From: Blattamonas nauphoetae
Taxonomy: Eukaryota > Preaxostyla > Oxymonadida
DNA length: 64,000 bases
Assembly: GCA_033064195.1 (NCBI GenBank)
Contig: JARBJD010000308.1
Coordinates: forward strand, 1 to 64,000
Direction: 5' to 3'
Under the pieces are notes generated by a model that made no database searches, had not been told where the DNA came from, and worked only from the letters and a program-made list of their open reading frames with translations. Below, in pieces: positions 25,099 to 36,424 of the stretch. The translations under genes and the position numbers were made by a program. Each line of letters starts with the position of its first letter. Within the stretch, counting starts at the first letter, position 1.

Positions 25099-25599
25099 TG
25101 TTCTGACCAGGTTTTTTCTCAGCAGTGTACAGATATCCATCCATGTTGTGCATCATTGCTCCTTTGGGTGACGTGGAGGCTCCCGATGTGAAGAATCTTT
25201 GATGCTCGGCAGCGTCAAGCACGCCAATCACTGAAAATTGGAAGAAAAATGATGACAATGGATTGTCAGACTGATGTCAAGCGGTTCATTTTTGATGGAC
25301 AGACGATGGATGCCTTTCGAGACAGATTGTGTGAAACAACCAGCCCGACCAACAGAAGAAACTCGAGTAACAGTCGATCCATTCACTTTGTAGCGCTCTC
25401 GCCTGAATGCAACAATGCACTTGCTTGCTCCAATCCTTCCTGCGCTCATGTCAAGTTGATCTCTCATTCCTTCCGTTGTTTGCTTCATTTCAATCAGTCT
25501 CTTGTCGCTCTCACCACGAATTCTCTCGATTTCTCGTTGAATCTGCTCCTTCTCTCGCTGGAGAGATTGGATTGTTGAGAGATGTGTTGCTTTCTCGTT

Positions 25600-25975
25600 T
25601 TCAAGTTGGGAGTTCTTTCGTTCTGATTCGCTCAGCTTCGATTGGAGTTGTTCATGTTCCTTTTCAAGTTGGGAGTTCTTTCGTTCTGATTCGCTCAGCT
25701 TCGATTGGAGTTGTTCATGTTCCTTTTCAAGTTGGGAGTTCTTTCGTTCTGATTCGCTCAGCTTCGATTGGAGTTGTTCATGTTCCTTTTCAAGTTGGGA
25801 GTTCTTTCGTTCTGATTCGCTCAGCTTCGATTGGAGTTGTTCATGTTCCTTTTCAAGTTGGGAGTTCTTTCGTTCTGATTCGCTCAGCTTCGATTGGAGT
25901 TGTTCATGTTCCTTTTCAAGTTGGGAGTTCTTTCGTTCTGATTCGCTCAGCTTCGCCCGAAGATTTTCCTCTTCA
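25600..25975 (-). repeat. 63-bp tandem repeat encoding coiled coil, six copies
   Basis: Six copies of a 63-bp unit encode SESERKNSQLEKEHEQLQSKL. Five are essentially identical at DNA level, and the last (N-terminal to the Ser/Thr-rich part) diverges after NSQLENEKA. The heptad pattern fits a parallel coiled coil. DNA-level identity shows recent expansion or homogenisation. Confidence 0.9.
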
Positions 25976-26451
25976 TCGTCGATTTGTGAGATATTCTGCA
26001 ATTTTTGGAAAAAAACGAGATGGATATGGAATAAAAGATGGATTGTGAAGGAGAGCTGAAACATCACACTTGTTGAGGTTCCGGTAACATTGGTGAGTGG
26101 AGTGATCTTGCCACAATCACTCTTCAGTGATTGTGGACTAATGGCTTTATCTCGAAGAGATGAAGAAAGTTTGAGTATAATTCCCTTGAAATGTATTAAA
26201 TACGTCTAAATAATGAATAATCTTCCGCTCTTCACTTACCTTTGTTCACGTGACGTGATCTTCCCTTTGTTACTCCTAGAAATTATTAAAATACGTCAAC
26301 AATGGACAAGGGACAAGATGAGAAGGTGGAGACTCAAACTCCTCGGGACATAGCGAAAGATCTTGAAGCGATATTCGCAATGAAGAACGAATTTGGCAAG
26401 ATGTTGCAAGCTCTAAATGACAACAGCGACGACTACTTCAAGCAATATGAT

Positions 26452-29400
26452 TATACATGGGTGACTTGGAGAAAAGCCATGTCAGTAGTCAGTGACTTTT
26501 TTCGATTCTCACTTTGGGTCTGATCAATTTATCCAATTTTTCTAACAACTCTCGATATCCCTAGTATGCATTTCTCTTGTCCTTGCTGTCTGTTAATCCT
26601 TAATCTCTTCGTTTTACGTTCATAGATGGCCCGATCATGCTCAATTTGGATGTCTTGAATTTCAGTCGGGATCAGGTCACTAAATGTTAAAATTTTGCCT
26701 AACTCTTGTTTGTACACTCTTTTTAACACAATTCTCTTCTATGACTGTTCATAGACGGCTCGATCATGCTCAATTGTGACATGATGAATACTTCTTCCAA
26801 TTCTGCTGATCCGCCTTCCAGATTTGCTGATGATGAAGATTCCAGTCCAATTGGAGATGCAGATGATCATTTTCCGCCGCCTCTCATCATTTTAAATGCA
26901 ACTCATTACTAGTCACATCGAACCCTCCCAAAAGTGTTCCAGACCCTCCTCATCATGTTTTTTGTGCTAATTCTTCCTATTTGACACAATATTGACAGCA
27001 AACTTCGATTCAATGGACTACTACTTCAAGATCCAGTCGAGCAACGAGTGGAAGTGTGGGAAGCGATGAACGTGACAACCGAACAGCACAGCTGTGCAAT
27101 TTACAACGCATTCTTCGACGAGAACGGGAAGGAGCAAAGGAAAGAGACAAAAAAGGTTAAGGCGGGAATGAACAAGCACACGTAGAAGAGACACCACAAA
27201 AGACGACGTCATGACAACACGACCGAATCCTCTTCAGAATCGTCGTCGGGAGAGACGGAGGAAAGTGACGAGCCTGAGACTGTTGCTCCTCGCCGGTTGA
27301 AGCGGAAGACGCATCAAACAGAGATGGTAATTGCTCTGCAACACGTTGTTGAGGTACTACGGAAGAAGGAAGAAGAGCTGGAGCGACACAGTGCACGAGT
27401 CAGGCAAGCTGAGCTCGAACAGCAAATGGAGGAGAAGGAGATTAAGCAGGAGCGGCAGGAGAAGCTCAGACAGGGCACTATCGAACAGCAGCTCGAACTG
27501 CCTCAGTTGCAAAACGTGCAGGCGTCTCCTCCCCTTCCCAAGCACCACCTTGACACGGACAAACCGCAGAAGGATTCAATATTCCACACCTTGGGCAGCA
27601 TCCTCTCTGACGAACCAATTGAGGAGCCTCAAGAGGAAAGCACGCGGCGAGAAGAAAAGAAGGAGATCAGACCATCGAAGATGAAGGGCTTCGTCAACAA
27701 ACTGCGCGATGACGAGCCGCCCTCTGCCAGCCACGCCAGCCAGTCGAAGAAAGCCCACAGCGCAGAAGACCAGGAGGAAGAGCGAAAAGTGGGGGAGATG
27801 CTTGCTCAGAAGTTTGGGGGCCAAGAGCCGAACAAGTCGGGCGGTGTTGGCGGGAGTGGAGGGTGGATGGAACGGACGTTGGGAGCGGCAGTACAAACGC
27901 CAACAGCGGAGTGGGTGGCGTGACGGGTGTGATCAGCAGCGGAGTAATTGGAAGCAGTGTCAGACAGAGTTCAGTTCCACAACCAATCACTTTTGCTGCC
28001 TCTGACCGCTGGGAGACGTCTGACACCCAATCACTGCGGTATACCAACTGGGACAGTCCACCCACTCCAAAGCGACAGAAGAAGTGGGAGAGTTCACCCA
28101 ACACGAGCGACTCATGTGGCTCCGACTGGATCAGCTATGTGGAGGGGAAGAGGAATGCAGGGGAGAGGAGGCACTCTGCGGGGGACCACAAACGGACTGG
28201 GAGTGACGAGTCTCACTCAATCAGAATGGCCAGTGTCGACTGCATCCACGACAGTGGAACCTGCACTGACGGTGTTGGTGAGGGGAAGATGAGGTCAGCA
28301 TTCTCGTGGGTAAACGACCATTTTAGTAACGCTGATTTGGACTGATTTAGTGTTGTTTTTGTTTCTTTGCTCAAATCTCGATTGGTTCAGATTATTATTC
28401 AACTTTCAACCTTTTGTTTGTTATGAAGAGATCCCTGTCACCCCATCATTTTCAAAGAAGCTGTTTGTGTCATCAAAGGTCGATGGAGACTTTTTCGATT
28501 ATGTATTCGTTCATGGACGTCGCGCTATTTAAGGTATTCTCACCAATTTTCGCCTTGCAGGTTTCATTTGTCGTTTCATCTCTCTCTGTGTGTTGTGCAC
28601 ACTTTTGTTTCTCAATATCGCACTCTTGCTTGTGGCAAGCAAGCCACTTCAGACTGGCACATTTTTCTTGTAGATTTTCGCATTCTTTTATTCTACAAAC
28701 GATATTACTCCTCAAAAATCACACCTTCATTCTTCACGTTTTCTGTCACATTTTCTCACTTAGATTGGCTCATTAGCAAAGTTAGTCATTCATCTCTCCT
28801 CTCACACATCACGGATGGTTTAATCTCAGAATTTTCATTCATTTTTTCCATTCCTTCTCATTCAAATGCTTGTTTTCATCCTTTCACTCTCAGTTGTTGG
28901 ATTTACGACAGATAAAGGCATGGACCACTGCGCCATTATCAACTCTTTTTATGTTATTTTTGGATCTACCATCTACTGTCGATTTAATGCAACAGTTAGA
29001 CCACTTTTAACGTGTCGTTTTCATCCTCTCACTATTTTCTCAAATCTCAAGATATTCGTTTTTTTCAAAGTTATTGTTCAAAAACACATTATCGGGAAGT
29101 GGTTGGAGAAAGGAGAGAAGGAAAGAACGGCCCCTTCGGGAAAAATACTGCAAAATCACTGAATTGAAAAAACTCCTATTTCTCGCGATTGAGGTGCTTT
29201 AATGAGAAAAGCGAGAAAATTCATGTACAATGAGCGTGAATGAAGTGTATGAATGAATAATATTAAGTTGAAAAGTGATCAATAAAGTTACACATAACTG
29301 ACAAAGTCAAGTCACTGACTGTTCCCAAAAAACACTGACACGAGCCTTTTTCTCGACAACTATAGTGAATTATGACTGGCTTGTTGTGACCACACATTCT

Positions 29401-29754
29401 TCTCACTTCTCTCCATGATATTTTTCAACTTTTAGTTTCCAAAACGTCTTATATATCGAGAAAAACGCTCATGTCAGTGATTATCCGACTGACAGTCACT
29501 GACTGAACCTGGATCTCCCCTTAGAATTTCTCAAAATTGTCAAAATCGCTTAATTTCAGTTTTTGTGTCTTAAAACAGTTGTTGGAATTGTTTTGACCGA
29601 CAATAGTTCTCTTTTTCATTCATAGATCGAATATCCCGATCATCGGCAAAACTTTAATTTCTCCGAGATCCGACCCATAATTAAAAATCTCAAGTCAGTG
29701 ACTGTCAGTCGGATTTCTCGATTTTCGTGATTTCCGGTCAGGTCACCCATGTAT
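26452..29754. mobile_element. element A: TIR element with host-like cargo, inserted in DIRS-2
   Basis: 3,303 bp. Left terminus TATACATGGGTGAC; right terminus its reverse complement less one base (GTCACCCATGTAT). It is flanked by AATATGAT at 26444-26451 and again at 29755-29762, an 8-bp target duplication. The right subterminal 480 bp (29270-29754) carries repeated CAGTCACTGACTG/CAGTGACTGTCAGTCGG words and is close to the same region of element B. No transposase is recognised. A coiled-coil protein gene lies inside on the + strand. The superfamily is not assigned; 8-bp duplications are known for hAT, P and some others. Confidence 0.85.
27001..28344 (+). pseudogene. cargo gene of element A, acidic/Gln-rich coiled-coil protein
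   Basis: After an acceptor-like TATTGACAG at 26992-27000 there is coding-like sequence (VEVWEAMNVTTEQHSCAIYN). Next comes a Ser/Glu-rich stretch, then a continuous frame 27297-27923 with a coiled coil (KKEEELERHSARVRQAELEQ) and charged low-complexity sequence. A different frame, 27863-28344, continues the same kind of composition (Gly/Ser-rich, then SPPTPKRQKKW). A frame change around 27880-27920 and a stop near 27184 suggest decay, unless hidden introns explain them. I do not recognise the family. It has the look of an ordinary host gene, not a transposase. Confidence 0.45.
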
Positions 29755-29765
29755 AATATGATGAC

Positions 29766-32700
29766 TATACATGGGTGACTTGGAGAAAAGCCGTGTCAGT
29801 AGTCAGTCCCTTTTTTGACTTCTCACTTTGGGTCTGATCAATCCATCATGATGTGTTCCATCACTTGTGTTTCACTGTATGTATCACTCTTGTTTTCACA
29901 CTCTTTTTCATCTATCTCTTTTCGTTTTACGTCTCATGATCTCTTGATAGCTCATTGAAAAGGTTGCAAAGAAAGATTGAATAGTCATTTGCTATGTGTG
30001 GAGTAAAGGAGTAGAAAAGAAGAGAGTATCATTCAGAATTGGTAGTTGTTGTATATGAAACAAGCCAGATAGTGGAGTCGTGATCTTGGTCTGCCTTTTT
30101 CCGTTGGATTTGCAGTGATGCAATTTATCCTGTCCGATTGAGTTTGTTAATCGTTTGTGCACCTCCTCCGACTGTAATTGTGCTTGGAAATGACCCTGAC
30201 TGTATTAGGATGCGAAATTGAGATGGATATAGGGTGGAAATCTGTGTTGTGTTTGTGCCAGGAGGCATGGAGGCTGAGAGATCTATCTGATTCCTCCTCG
30301 GTCCAACATCGTTGTCATTGGTTGTCTGAGCCTGCCTGACTGTCACTCCTTGTGTGAACGTCATGGAAAGCAGAGGTCCATCCTTGGCTGAAGTGCGTCG
30401 TGTTTTAGCCTTTGCTTTCGTCCAATCGGTAAGAATGGCAGCTTGGAAATGATCAATTGACGTATCTGTGTTTGACAGTGCTTCATTTAAAATATTACTT
30501 CCTCTGGAAGCAGCAGACTTCTCTCTGTTTGATCTGGATGTGAGGGAACCGGATTGTTGGATATGGTCGACTTCTCCCTCCTTGTGAATAAACGCCATTG
30601 CGAGTGTTGTCATATTTGAAGTCCGTCCTTCTTCCTAATCTGCTCTGCTTCCATCTGCGCTCAGTTCCTATTCATGATCGTCAGCATCAGACTCCATGGC
30701 AACCGCTGACGATCATACTGTCGGCTGCTCATTCTCATCATCCTCATTTGCGAATGGTTGAATGGTAATCCCAAACATAGTTGTCGATCGAGATGTTTTG
30801 GTGGACGACGGTTGGACGTCGGGTTCTGTGATGAATTGGGTAAGCTCTGTTTCCAAAACAGTGTTTCTGATTTGCTTTGCTCCAACTTTCGCTCTTTTCC
30901 TCTCTTCTTCTCGCTTGAGCTTGAGTTCCTTGTGCTTCTTCTTCTTCTCTTCAGTTTCTGCTTTCTTCCTCAAAATGCACAGAAATGTTGTCTCTCGTCG
31001 GATCTGAAGCATAATGGGAAAGCGAAGATGGTCTCCAATGATGTACATCCCAGCTATATCGATCACAATCATGACAATATCCATTATTGAGAGAAGTATT
31101 GGTTGATTCCTGAAAACAAAAAGAGCAGCTGATGGAAGATGCTGCACCCATTCATATTTGACGTAATAAATATACTTTCCAGAGGAGAAGAGGAATTGGC
31201 AGGCATCTGAGTAGTCCCATCAAAATAGGTAAAACTGGGATCAATTGATGTCAGTGCCTAAATTTGGACTGAGATCAAATTTCAACTCTTTTCCTTTGAG
31301 ATTTTCTCATTATCACTTCATTAATCATGTTCAATTCACTTCTTGTTTTCACATAATGCTCTTCAATATTTCAGACAGCTCTTATTTCCCAAAAACACGC
31401 ACGATCACAATCACCAACACTTCTTTTTTCGATGTATTCCCTTCATTGACTTTAGTCAGTGAGAAAAAACCATCAAAGAAGACATAATAACGCATTATCG
31501 ACTTGTTTTTATAATTATTGTTGTAGAACAAACTGAAACAGCAGCACCCAAAGTTTGCATTTTCATGATCTATGAAGTGACCATTTTCCTTTTTACTTTT
31601 TTTTCCATTCAAATATCATATATAAGAAGACTTTTTTGAAATGAAAGAAACGAAATGGTATTGTAGGTATTTAGTGGGATCAGATCCGACTGGGATCACT
31701 GGGATCAAATCAGAAGCCTGGGAATTGGAGCATAATCATGACTTGGAGTGTGAAGAACGGCTTGTGGTTCGATTTTCCAATGCAATTATTGACCCATGGG
31801 CAGTGGTGATCAAATCCGGAAGTACCTTTGATGCATAGTCGAGAGTGACGGCTGGATTGAAGGCTGAGAAGTGAGAAAAATGAGAGTGTTGGAGAGATGG
31901 TGATCAAGGCAGAAAAAGAGGTCTAGAAAATGAGCAAGAGGAAAACGAACACATATCAAGCTTCAAATCGAATAATTTGTCTTGATCGTACCCTCAGACA
32001 AACACTACTTTCGAGCACATTCCAGAGAAACTCTTGGGAAGATTTGTGAGTTTCTGCGGAGTCGAATCATCTTCGGAATCAAGAATATGAATGAAGGGAT
32101 CAGCTAGATTGGTCCACGCAACATAAAAAAGGAGGAAGAACGCACCCAAGAAGACAAGCGCTGTAGCCTTGGATAACAAGATGAATAGCAAGAAAAACAG
32201 ACCGAAGTTGAAATGATGAAAGAAAGAATCGATGTTCAACCAGAAATGAAGACACACGAAAGGATAAACTTGACTGGGAGGAGGATCCAGGATAAATCCG
32301 AGGACCAGCGAGTGGAGCGAAGACATTTCGGTTTAATAAATTCAGGGTTTGAAGAAGGAGTTTTGTTACATGCACAGGGAGCACATGGTGTCTGATGAGA
32401 GCAGAGTATGAATATGAGCGTTGAACAGGCTGCAAAATGCTTGAACAACACAGAGAAATTACACCGTTGCAAAAACCACAGATGATAGAATGGATTGGAC
32501 GATATTGGAAAGGGTGAGGAGAACAAGCGAGACGAAGGTGAAGTTAGACGAGCTGTGAGAGAGATGGAAGATGGAGAGATGATTAAACAGTAGGTACAGA
32601 AAATGGAGAATGAAAAGACCGGATAAACGATGTGGAACCATCCGGGTTCGACATACTAGCAATCGAGGAGCTCGATCTTGACAAGGGTGTGAGTCTCCAC

Positions 32701-33447
32701 CTCTCTGAGATCATCAACTGGAATTGAGTGAAAATGAGCATAGTACTCGATTCATCCATGCTGTGTGATCAAAAGGAAATGAACAAGAAGTCGAATGTGA
32801 AGGAAGAGAAGGAAAGGAGCTCTCCATGTTTCCTTTGATCCATAAAAATGTCCGAATGGTAAAACGCCTATTTCTCAGGATTGAGACAGCATTGTGAAAA
32901 AAGAGGCAAAATTCAGGTAAAGTGAGTGTGTATGAAGTGTACGAAGGAATAATGTGAAGTTGAAAAGCGATCAATAAAGTTACACATAACTGACAAAGTC
33001 AAGTCACTGACTGTTCCCAAAAAACACTGACACGAGCCTTTTTCTCGACAACTATAGTGAATTATGACCGCATTTTTGTGACCTAACATGCTTCACACTT
33101 CACTCTACAATATTTTTCAACTTTTAGTTTCAAAAACGTCCTATATATTGAGAAAAACGCTCATGTCAGTGAAAAACCGACTGACAGTCACTGACTGAAC
33201 CTGGATCTCCCCTTAGAATTTCTCAGAATCTTCAAAAATGTGAAATTTCATTTAATAGTCGTGAAAACTGTTGGAAAAGTCTTTTAGAACATGCAATATA
33301 TCACATTTTTGGACAGGCATGGAGATCTCGATCTTCGGCAAAACTTCTATTTCTCCGAGATCCGACCCATAATTAAAAATCTCAAGTCAGTGACTGTCAG
33401 TCGGATTTCTCGATTTTCGTGATTTCCAGTCAGGTCACCCATGTATA
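29766..33447. mobile_element. element B: TIR element carrying a DHHC-type gene, inserted beside element A
   Basis: 3,682 bp with perfect 14-bp termini TATACATGGGTGAC. It is flanked by ATGATGAC at 29758-29765 and 33448-33455, an exact 8-bp duplication. It belongs to the same family as A: the first 80 bp and the last 480 bp of the two are alike. Interior: a multi-exon DHHC palmitoyltransferase-like gene on the - strand. No transposase was seen. A's right target duplication (29755-29762) and B's left one overlap, so the second element hit the edge of the first one's target site. Confidence 0.88.
30125..32530 (-). CDS. cargo gene of element B, DHHC-type protein S-acyltransferase
   Basis: Transfers palmitate to protein cysteines at membranes. 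The cysteine-rich core is clear on the - strand at about 31770-31870: SRHSRLCIK, then SGFDHHCPWVNNCIGKSNH. The DHHC active site and following PWVNNCIG are intact. Upstream - strand frames (31994-32526) hold hydrophobic spans (LFFLLFILLSKATALVFLGA, VFLGAFFLLFYVAWTNLADPF) that fit transmembrane helices 1-2. Downstream (30713-31147) come further hydrophobic spans (MDIVMIVIDIAGMYIIG), RRETTFLCILRKK, then a charged coil. The last frame, 30125-30613, would be a disordered tail. Exons are separated by short introns whose ends I did not all fix. It may be a nearly complete gene or a decayed copy. Confidence 0.6.
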
Positions 33448-34466
33448 ATGATGACTTTCTAATTCCGTGTAACTTGAATAGGGCAGCCTCGGGGCTATTT
33501 TACATGATGAGGGAAGTTTCAAAACACATTGATCACGTAGCAGGAACGGATCCTGAGGCTTGGTTGAGTTTGCTCCCCCCGACTGATCAATGGAAGTCAG
33601 CACGTTTATTACAGCAACCCAGCATTCCTTCTGGGGGACAAATGGAACAAGGACAAGATACAACAATGGAGGTTCCTAGATCGGTCACACCAGCAATTTT
33701 CCAGAACCCCGACGTGGGGTCACAGACTTGGAATACGATTAATGGAAACATTCCGACAATCATGTTCGGTGCACCCTTAGTCGCAAATCAGGCCGAGCGA
33801 GCTGAAGATCTGAAGGATACTGGACGATTGCTGCCCCACTTTGAGTGGGAGGATGAAGAGGTGGAGGAGCTCAAGACGAAGATGGGACAAGCTCCATCTG
33901 ACGTAAAAATGTATCCTGACGCAATTAGTAGGAGGCCGTGGAATAGAGAATATCTGGGGAACCTGAATAGATCGCTTTATTCTCTAGAGACAGAATCGTT
34001 TCACCTCTTCAAATTGGGCACATCTGCCCTGACCAATTCAACTTCAACAGAAGATTTGGCGCGAGGTATCGAACTGATGACCTTAAAGAGTGCAGAACTT
34101 GTGAAACGTGTTAACGATACCAGGATTGAGCATATTTTGAAGATTCCAGTGGATGGAGTGGGAAGTGCCGCAAAGATGGAGTCGCTGACAAAACAGAACG
34201 AAAGGATCGACGCAGCGATGGTAGAAGCCCAGAAACGAAGAGGACAGCGAAGAAGAACTCAGAGAATCGACCCGTTGTTTTTTCGGGATGGCCCCGACAG
34301 GGGGCATTTTCAACCACAGTCGCCCCAGCATTCCCGTCCTTCCTCTCAGAGAAGTACGTACCACCAACGGCAGGGGCAGACACACAAATTCCAGCCTCGT
34401 CGGACACAAACCCCACCCAGGCAGACCCACCAACCATTTTTTCGGAAAGGGAATCAGCAGTATTAG
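33448..34466 (+). mobile_element. DIRS-2 gag-like region, right part
   Basis: A continuous frame next to the right end of element B. It has a helical, acidic first half and a C-terminus rich in Arg, Gln and Pro (RRTQR, QRSTYHQRQGQTHKF). It overlaps the start of the next frame. No zinc knuckle was seen. The left part of the same region lies before element A at 26302-26451. Confidence 0.6.
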
Positions 34467-34483
34467 AAGATCGGCTCGCCGAC

Positions 34484-36424
34484 GTGGACAACGGACGTGT
34501 CGTGAAGGCCGAGAGGGGAGATGGGATTGGGGGAAGAGTTGGGAGGTTTTGGAGGGCGTGGGGAGAGTTCGGACTATTGGATGTAATGAGAGAAGGGGTG
34601 AGGATCGATTGGAACGAACTGGGACCTCCGCGCACTGCGGGACACCCATTCGAACTCAATTTACCAGAAAAAGAAAGAACAGGAATGAACGAGACGATCG
34701 AGGAGGACTTGAAGCAAGGGGTGATAAGGGAAGTTTGCAAAGAGGAGGTCAAGTGTTGGAATGCAGTTTTCGTGGTGGCGAAGCAGGACGGAACATGGAG
34801 GCGTATCCTGGACTGCCGGAGGGTCAACATTCACGTGATTCAAGACCACTTCAAAATGGACGGGGTGTCCACGGTCGCAGCAACCGTCACGCAGGGCGCG
34901 TGGATGGTTGCAGTAGACCTGTCCCAGGCCTACACACACATCCCGTTGCACCCACAAGACCAGCCATTCTTCGGGTTCCTGTGCGGAGGCAGGGCGTTCA
35001 TGCAGCAAACTCTTTGTTTTGGTCTCACGTCCGCACCTCGGCTTTTCACGAAGATTCTGCGCCCAGTCGTGGGAAGGTTCAGACCCAGTTTTCCTCTGGT
35101 CGTTTACCTCGACGACTTTTTGGTTCTTGGAGCAACTGCAAACGAGGCAGAGCTGAACGGATCATCGCTTCGAATACAGCTGGAGAAACTTGGGTTTACG
35201 GTCAACAGAGACAAGTCCACCGAGGTCGCTTCTCAACGAATACATTTTTTGGGTCTGGAATGGGATTCGGAACTTATGAGAGTCGAGGTGGGGGAGAAGA
35301 AGCGGAAGTCAGTGAGGGAGGCTGTAAAAGAGAGACTGAAACGAGCGAGGAAGGGGGAGAACGTGAGGGTGAAGACAGTTGCATCGTTAGTGGGCAAGAT
35401 GCAAGCCCTGGCATTTGCAGACAATCTGGCACACTTCCAAACTCGGAGGTTGATTGCTTGGAAAGAGGGGGTTGTCCAGGGGGAGGGCTGGGGAGGAGTC
35501 GGGGTGCTTGGAGGGGGAGAGATAGAAGATCTGGAATGGTGGTATCAGAGACTGGCAAAAACGATGGGCCGGTCCATCAGGCAGTTCGAGCAGAGTGTCG
35601 TCCTAAATACGGATGCGAGCGAGTGGGGAGTGGGCGTAATTTGGGAACGAGATGGGAAGAGAGTGAGCTGGCAACAGGAATTTCAAGAAGAAGAAGGTTG
35701 TTGGTCGAGCAACAAGCGAGAGGCGACAGCAGTGGTAAAGGGATTCGCAGAAGGTGTCGAAAGGGGGATGATTCGGGAGGGAGACGATGTGTTAGTTCTG
35801 TCCGACAACATGGTCTGCGTCGCAAACATCAACCGACGATCAACAGCACTCTCACTCCTCCCACAATTCAGACAGTTATTCGCCATAGCAGATCAGGTGA
35901 AGTGCAGGTTGTGGTCGGAGCATATCTCGGGAGAGGACAACGAGGTGGCAGATCGGTTTTCACGAATTCGAGACTCAACGGATTACAAACTCAATCATCA
36001 GGTATTCCAGCAGATCGTAGAGGATTTCAAGTGCAGCCCGAGTGTGGATGCCTTTGCATCAAAAAACAACAGACAGACCAAAAGATATTGGTCACTCGTC
36101 AACGAAATGGAGTCGAGCGGAACGAACGGCCTGTTGCAGGATTGGCGAAAAGAGTCGTGCGTTTTTGCACACCCACCGATCCCTCTAGTTCAGAGGGTCC
36201 TACAGAAGTGGATGCAAAGCGAAACAATGATGATCCTCGTCGTCCCGGACTGGACGACTCTACCAGGGAGAGACACGATCGAGAAGTATGCGGAACGATC
36301 ACTACTATTGGGGAGGACGGAGGAAGTGACGGAGGAAGGGAGCGGGATGACAGCGGCGGGGAGCGGCCGCCCACCCGGCTTGCTCCGAGCATACTTGATG
36401 GGGAAATTTGGGAGGGACTTGTAA
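34484..36424 (+). mobile_element. DIRS-2 reverse transcriptase and RNase H region
   Basis: Visible blocks: VVAKQDGTWRRILDCRRVN, VAVDLSQAYTHIPL, LCFGLTSAPRLFTKI and the catalytic YLDD (VVYLDDFLVLG, about 35099-35131). An RNase H-like stretch follows (NTDASEWGVGVIW near 35608), then a DNA-binding or connection region. The C-terminus overlaps the recombinase frame. Confidence 0.85.

Larger units (their letters stand above)
21479..26115 (-). pseudogene. coiled-coil SPRY-like gene split by element D and cut at its 5' end by DIRS-2
   Basis: Read on the - strand: a short coding piece (ITPLTNVTGTSTS) next to the DIRS-2 edge; an intron to 25996; an exon 25995-25272 with six near-identical 21-residue coiled-coil repeats, then KVNGSTVTRVSS and GCFTQSVSKGIHRLS; an intron; an exon 25230-25099. 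After element D the frame resumes at 21717 and runs to TGA at 21479, with LHFFIDGVQQQHHFINIPV and EITFWGELKQ. These motifs match a SPRY/B30.2-like domain family I remember as very abundant in Blattamonas. No start codon is visible before the DIRS-2 edge. The allele in this assembly cannot make a normal product unless D is spliced out. The reading frame outside D is otherwise clean, so the disruption is recent. Confidence 0.75.

Noticed and set aside
25407-26048. + strand repeat protein (FQVGSSFVLIRSASIGVVHVP)
   Set aside because: Antisense of the 63-bp coiled-coil repeat of the SPRY-like gene.
26445-26470. TATA read as a 4-bp target duplication for A and B
   Set aside because: Possible by itself, but the 8-bp repeats AATATGAT and ATGATGAC at the same borders explain the flanks better and fit the uninterrupted target.
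28350-29162. Phe/Ser-rich frames near the right side of element A
   Set aside because: T-rich low-complexity sequence in several frames, with no domain and no match to element B.
26452-33447. A and B read as one 7 kb element
   Set aside because: Each has its own complete pair of termini and its own target duplication, and an 11-bp target fragment separates them.
34288-36350. Long N-terminal part of the 1,089-residue frame in DIRS-2
   Set aside because: It overlaps the clear reverse transcriptase in another frame and is Arg/Gly-biased shadow; only the recombinase part from about 36350 looks real.
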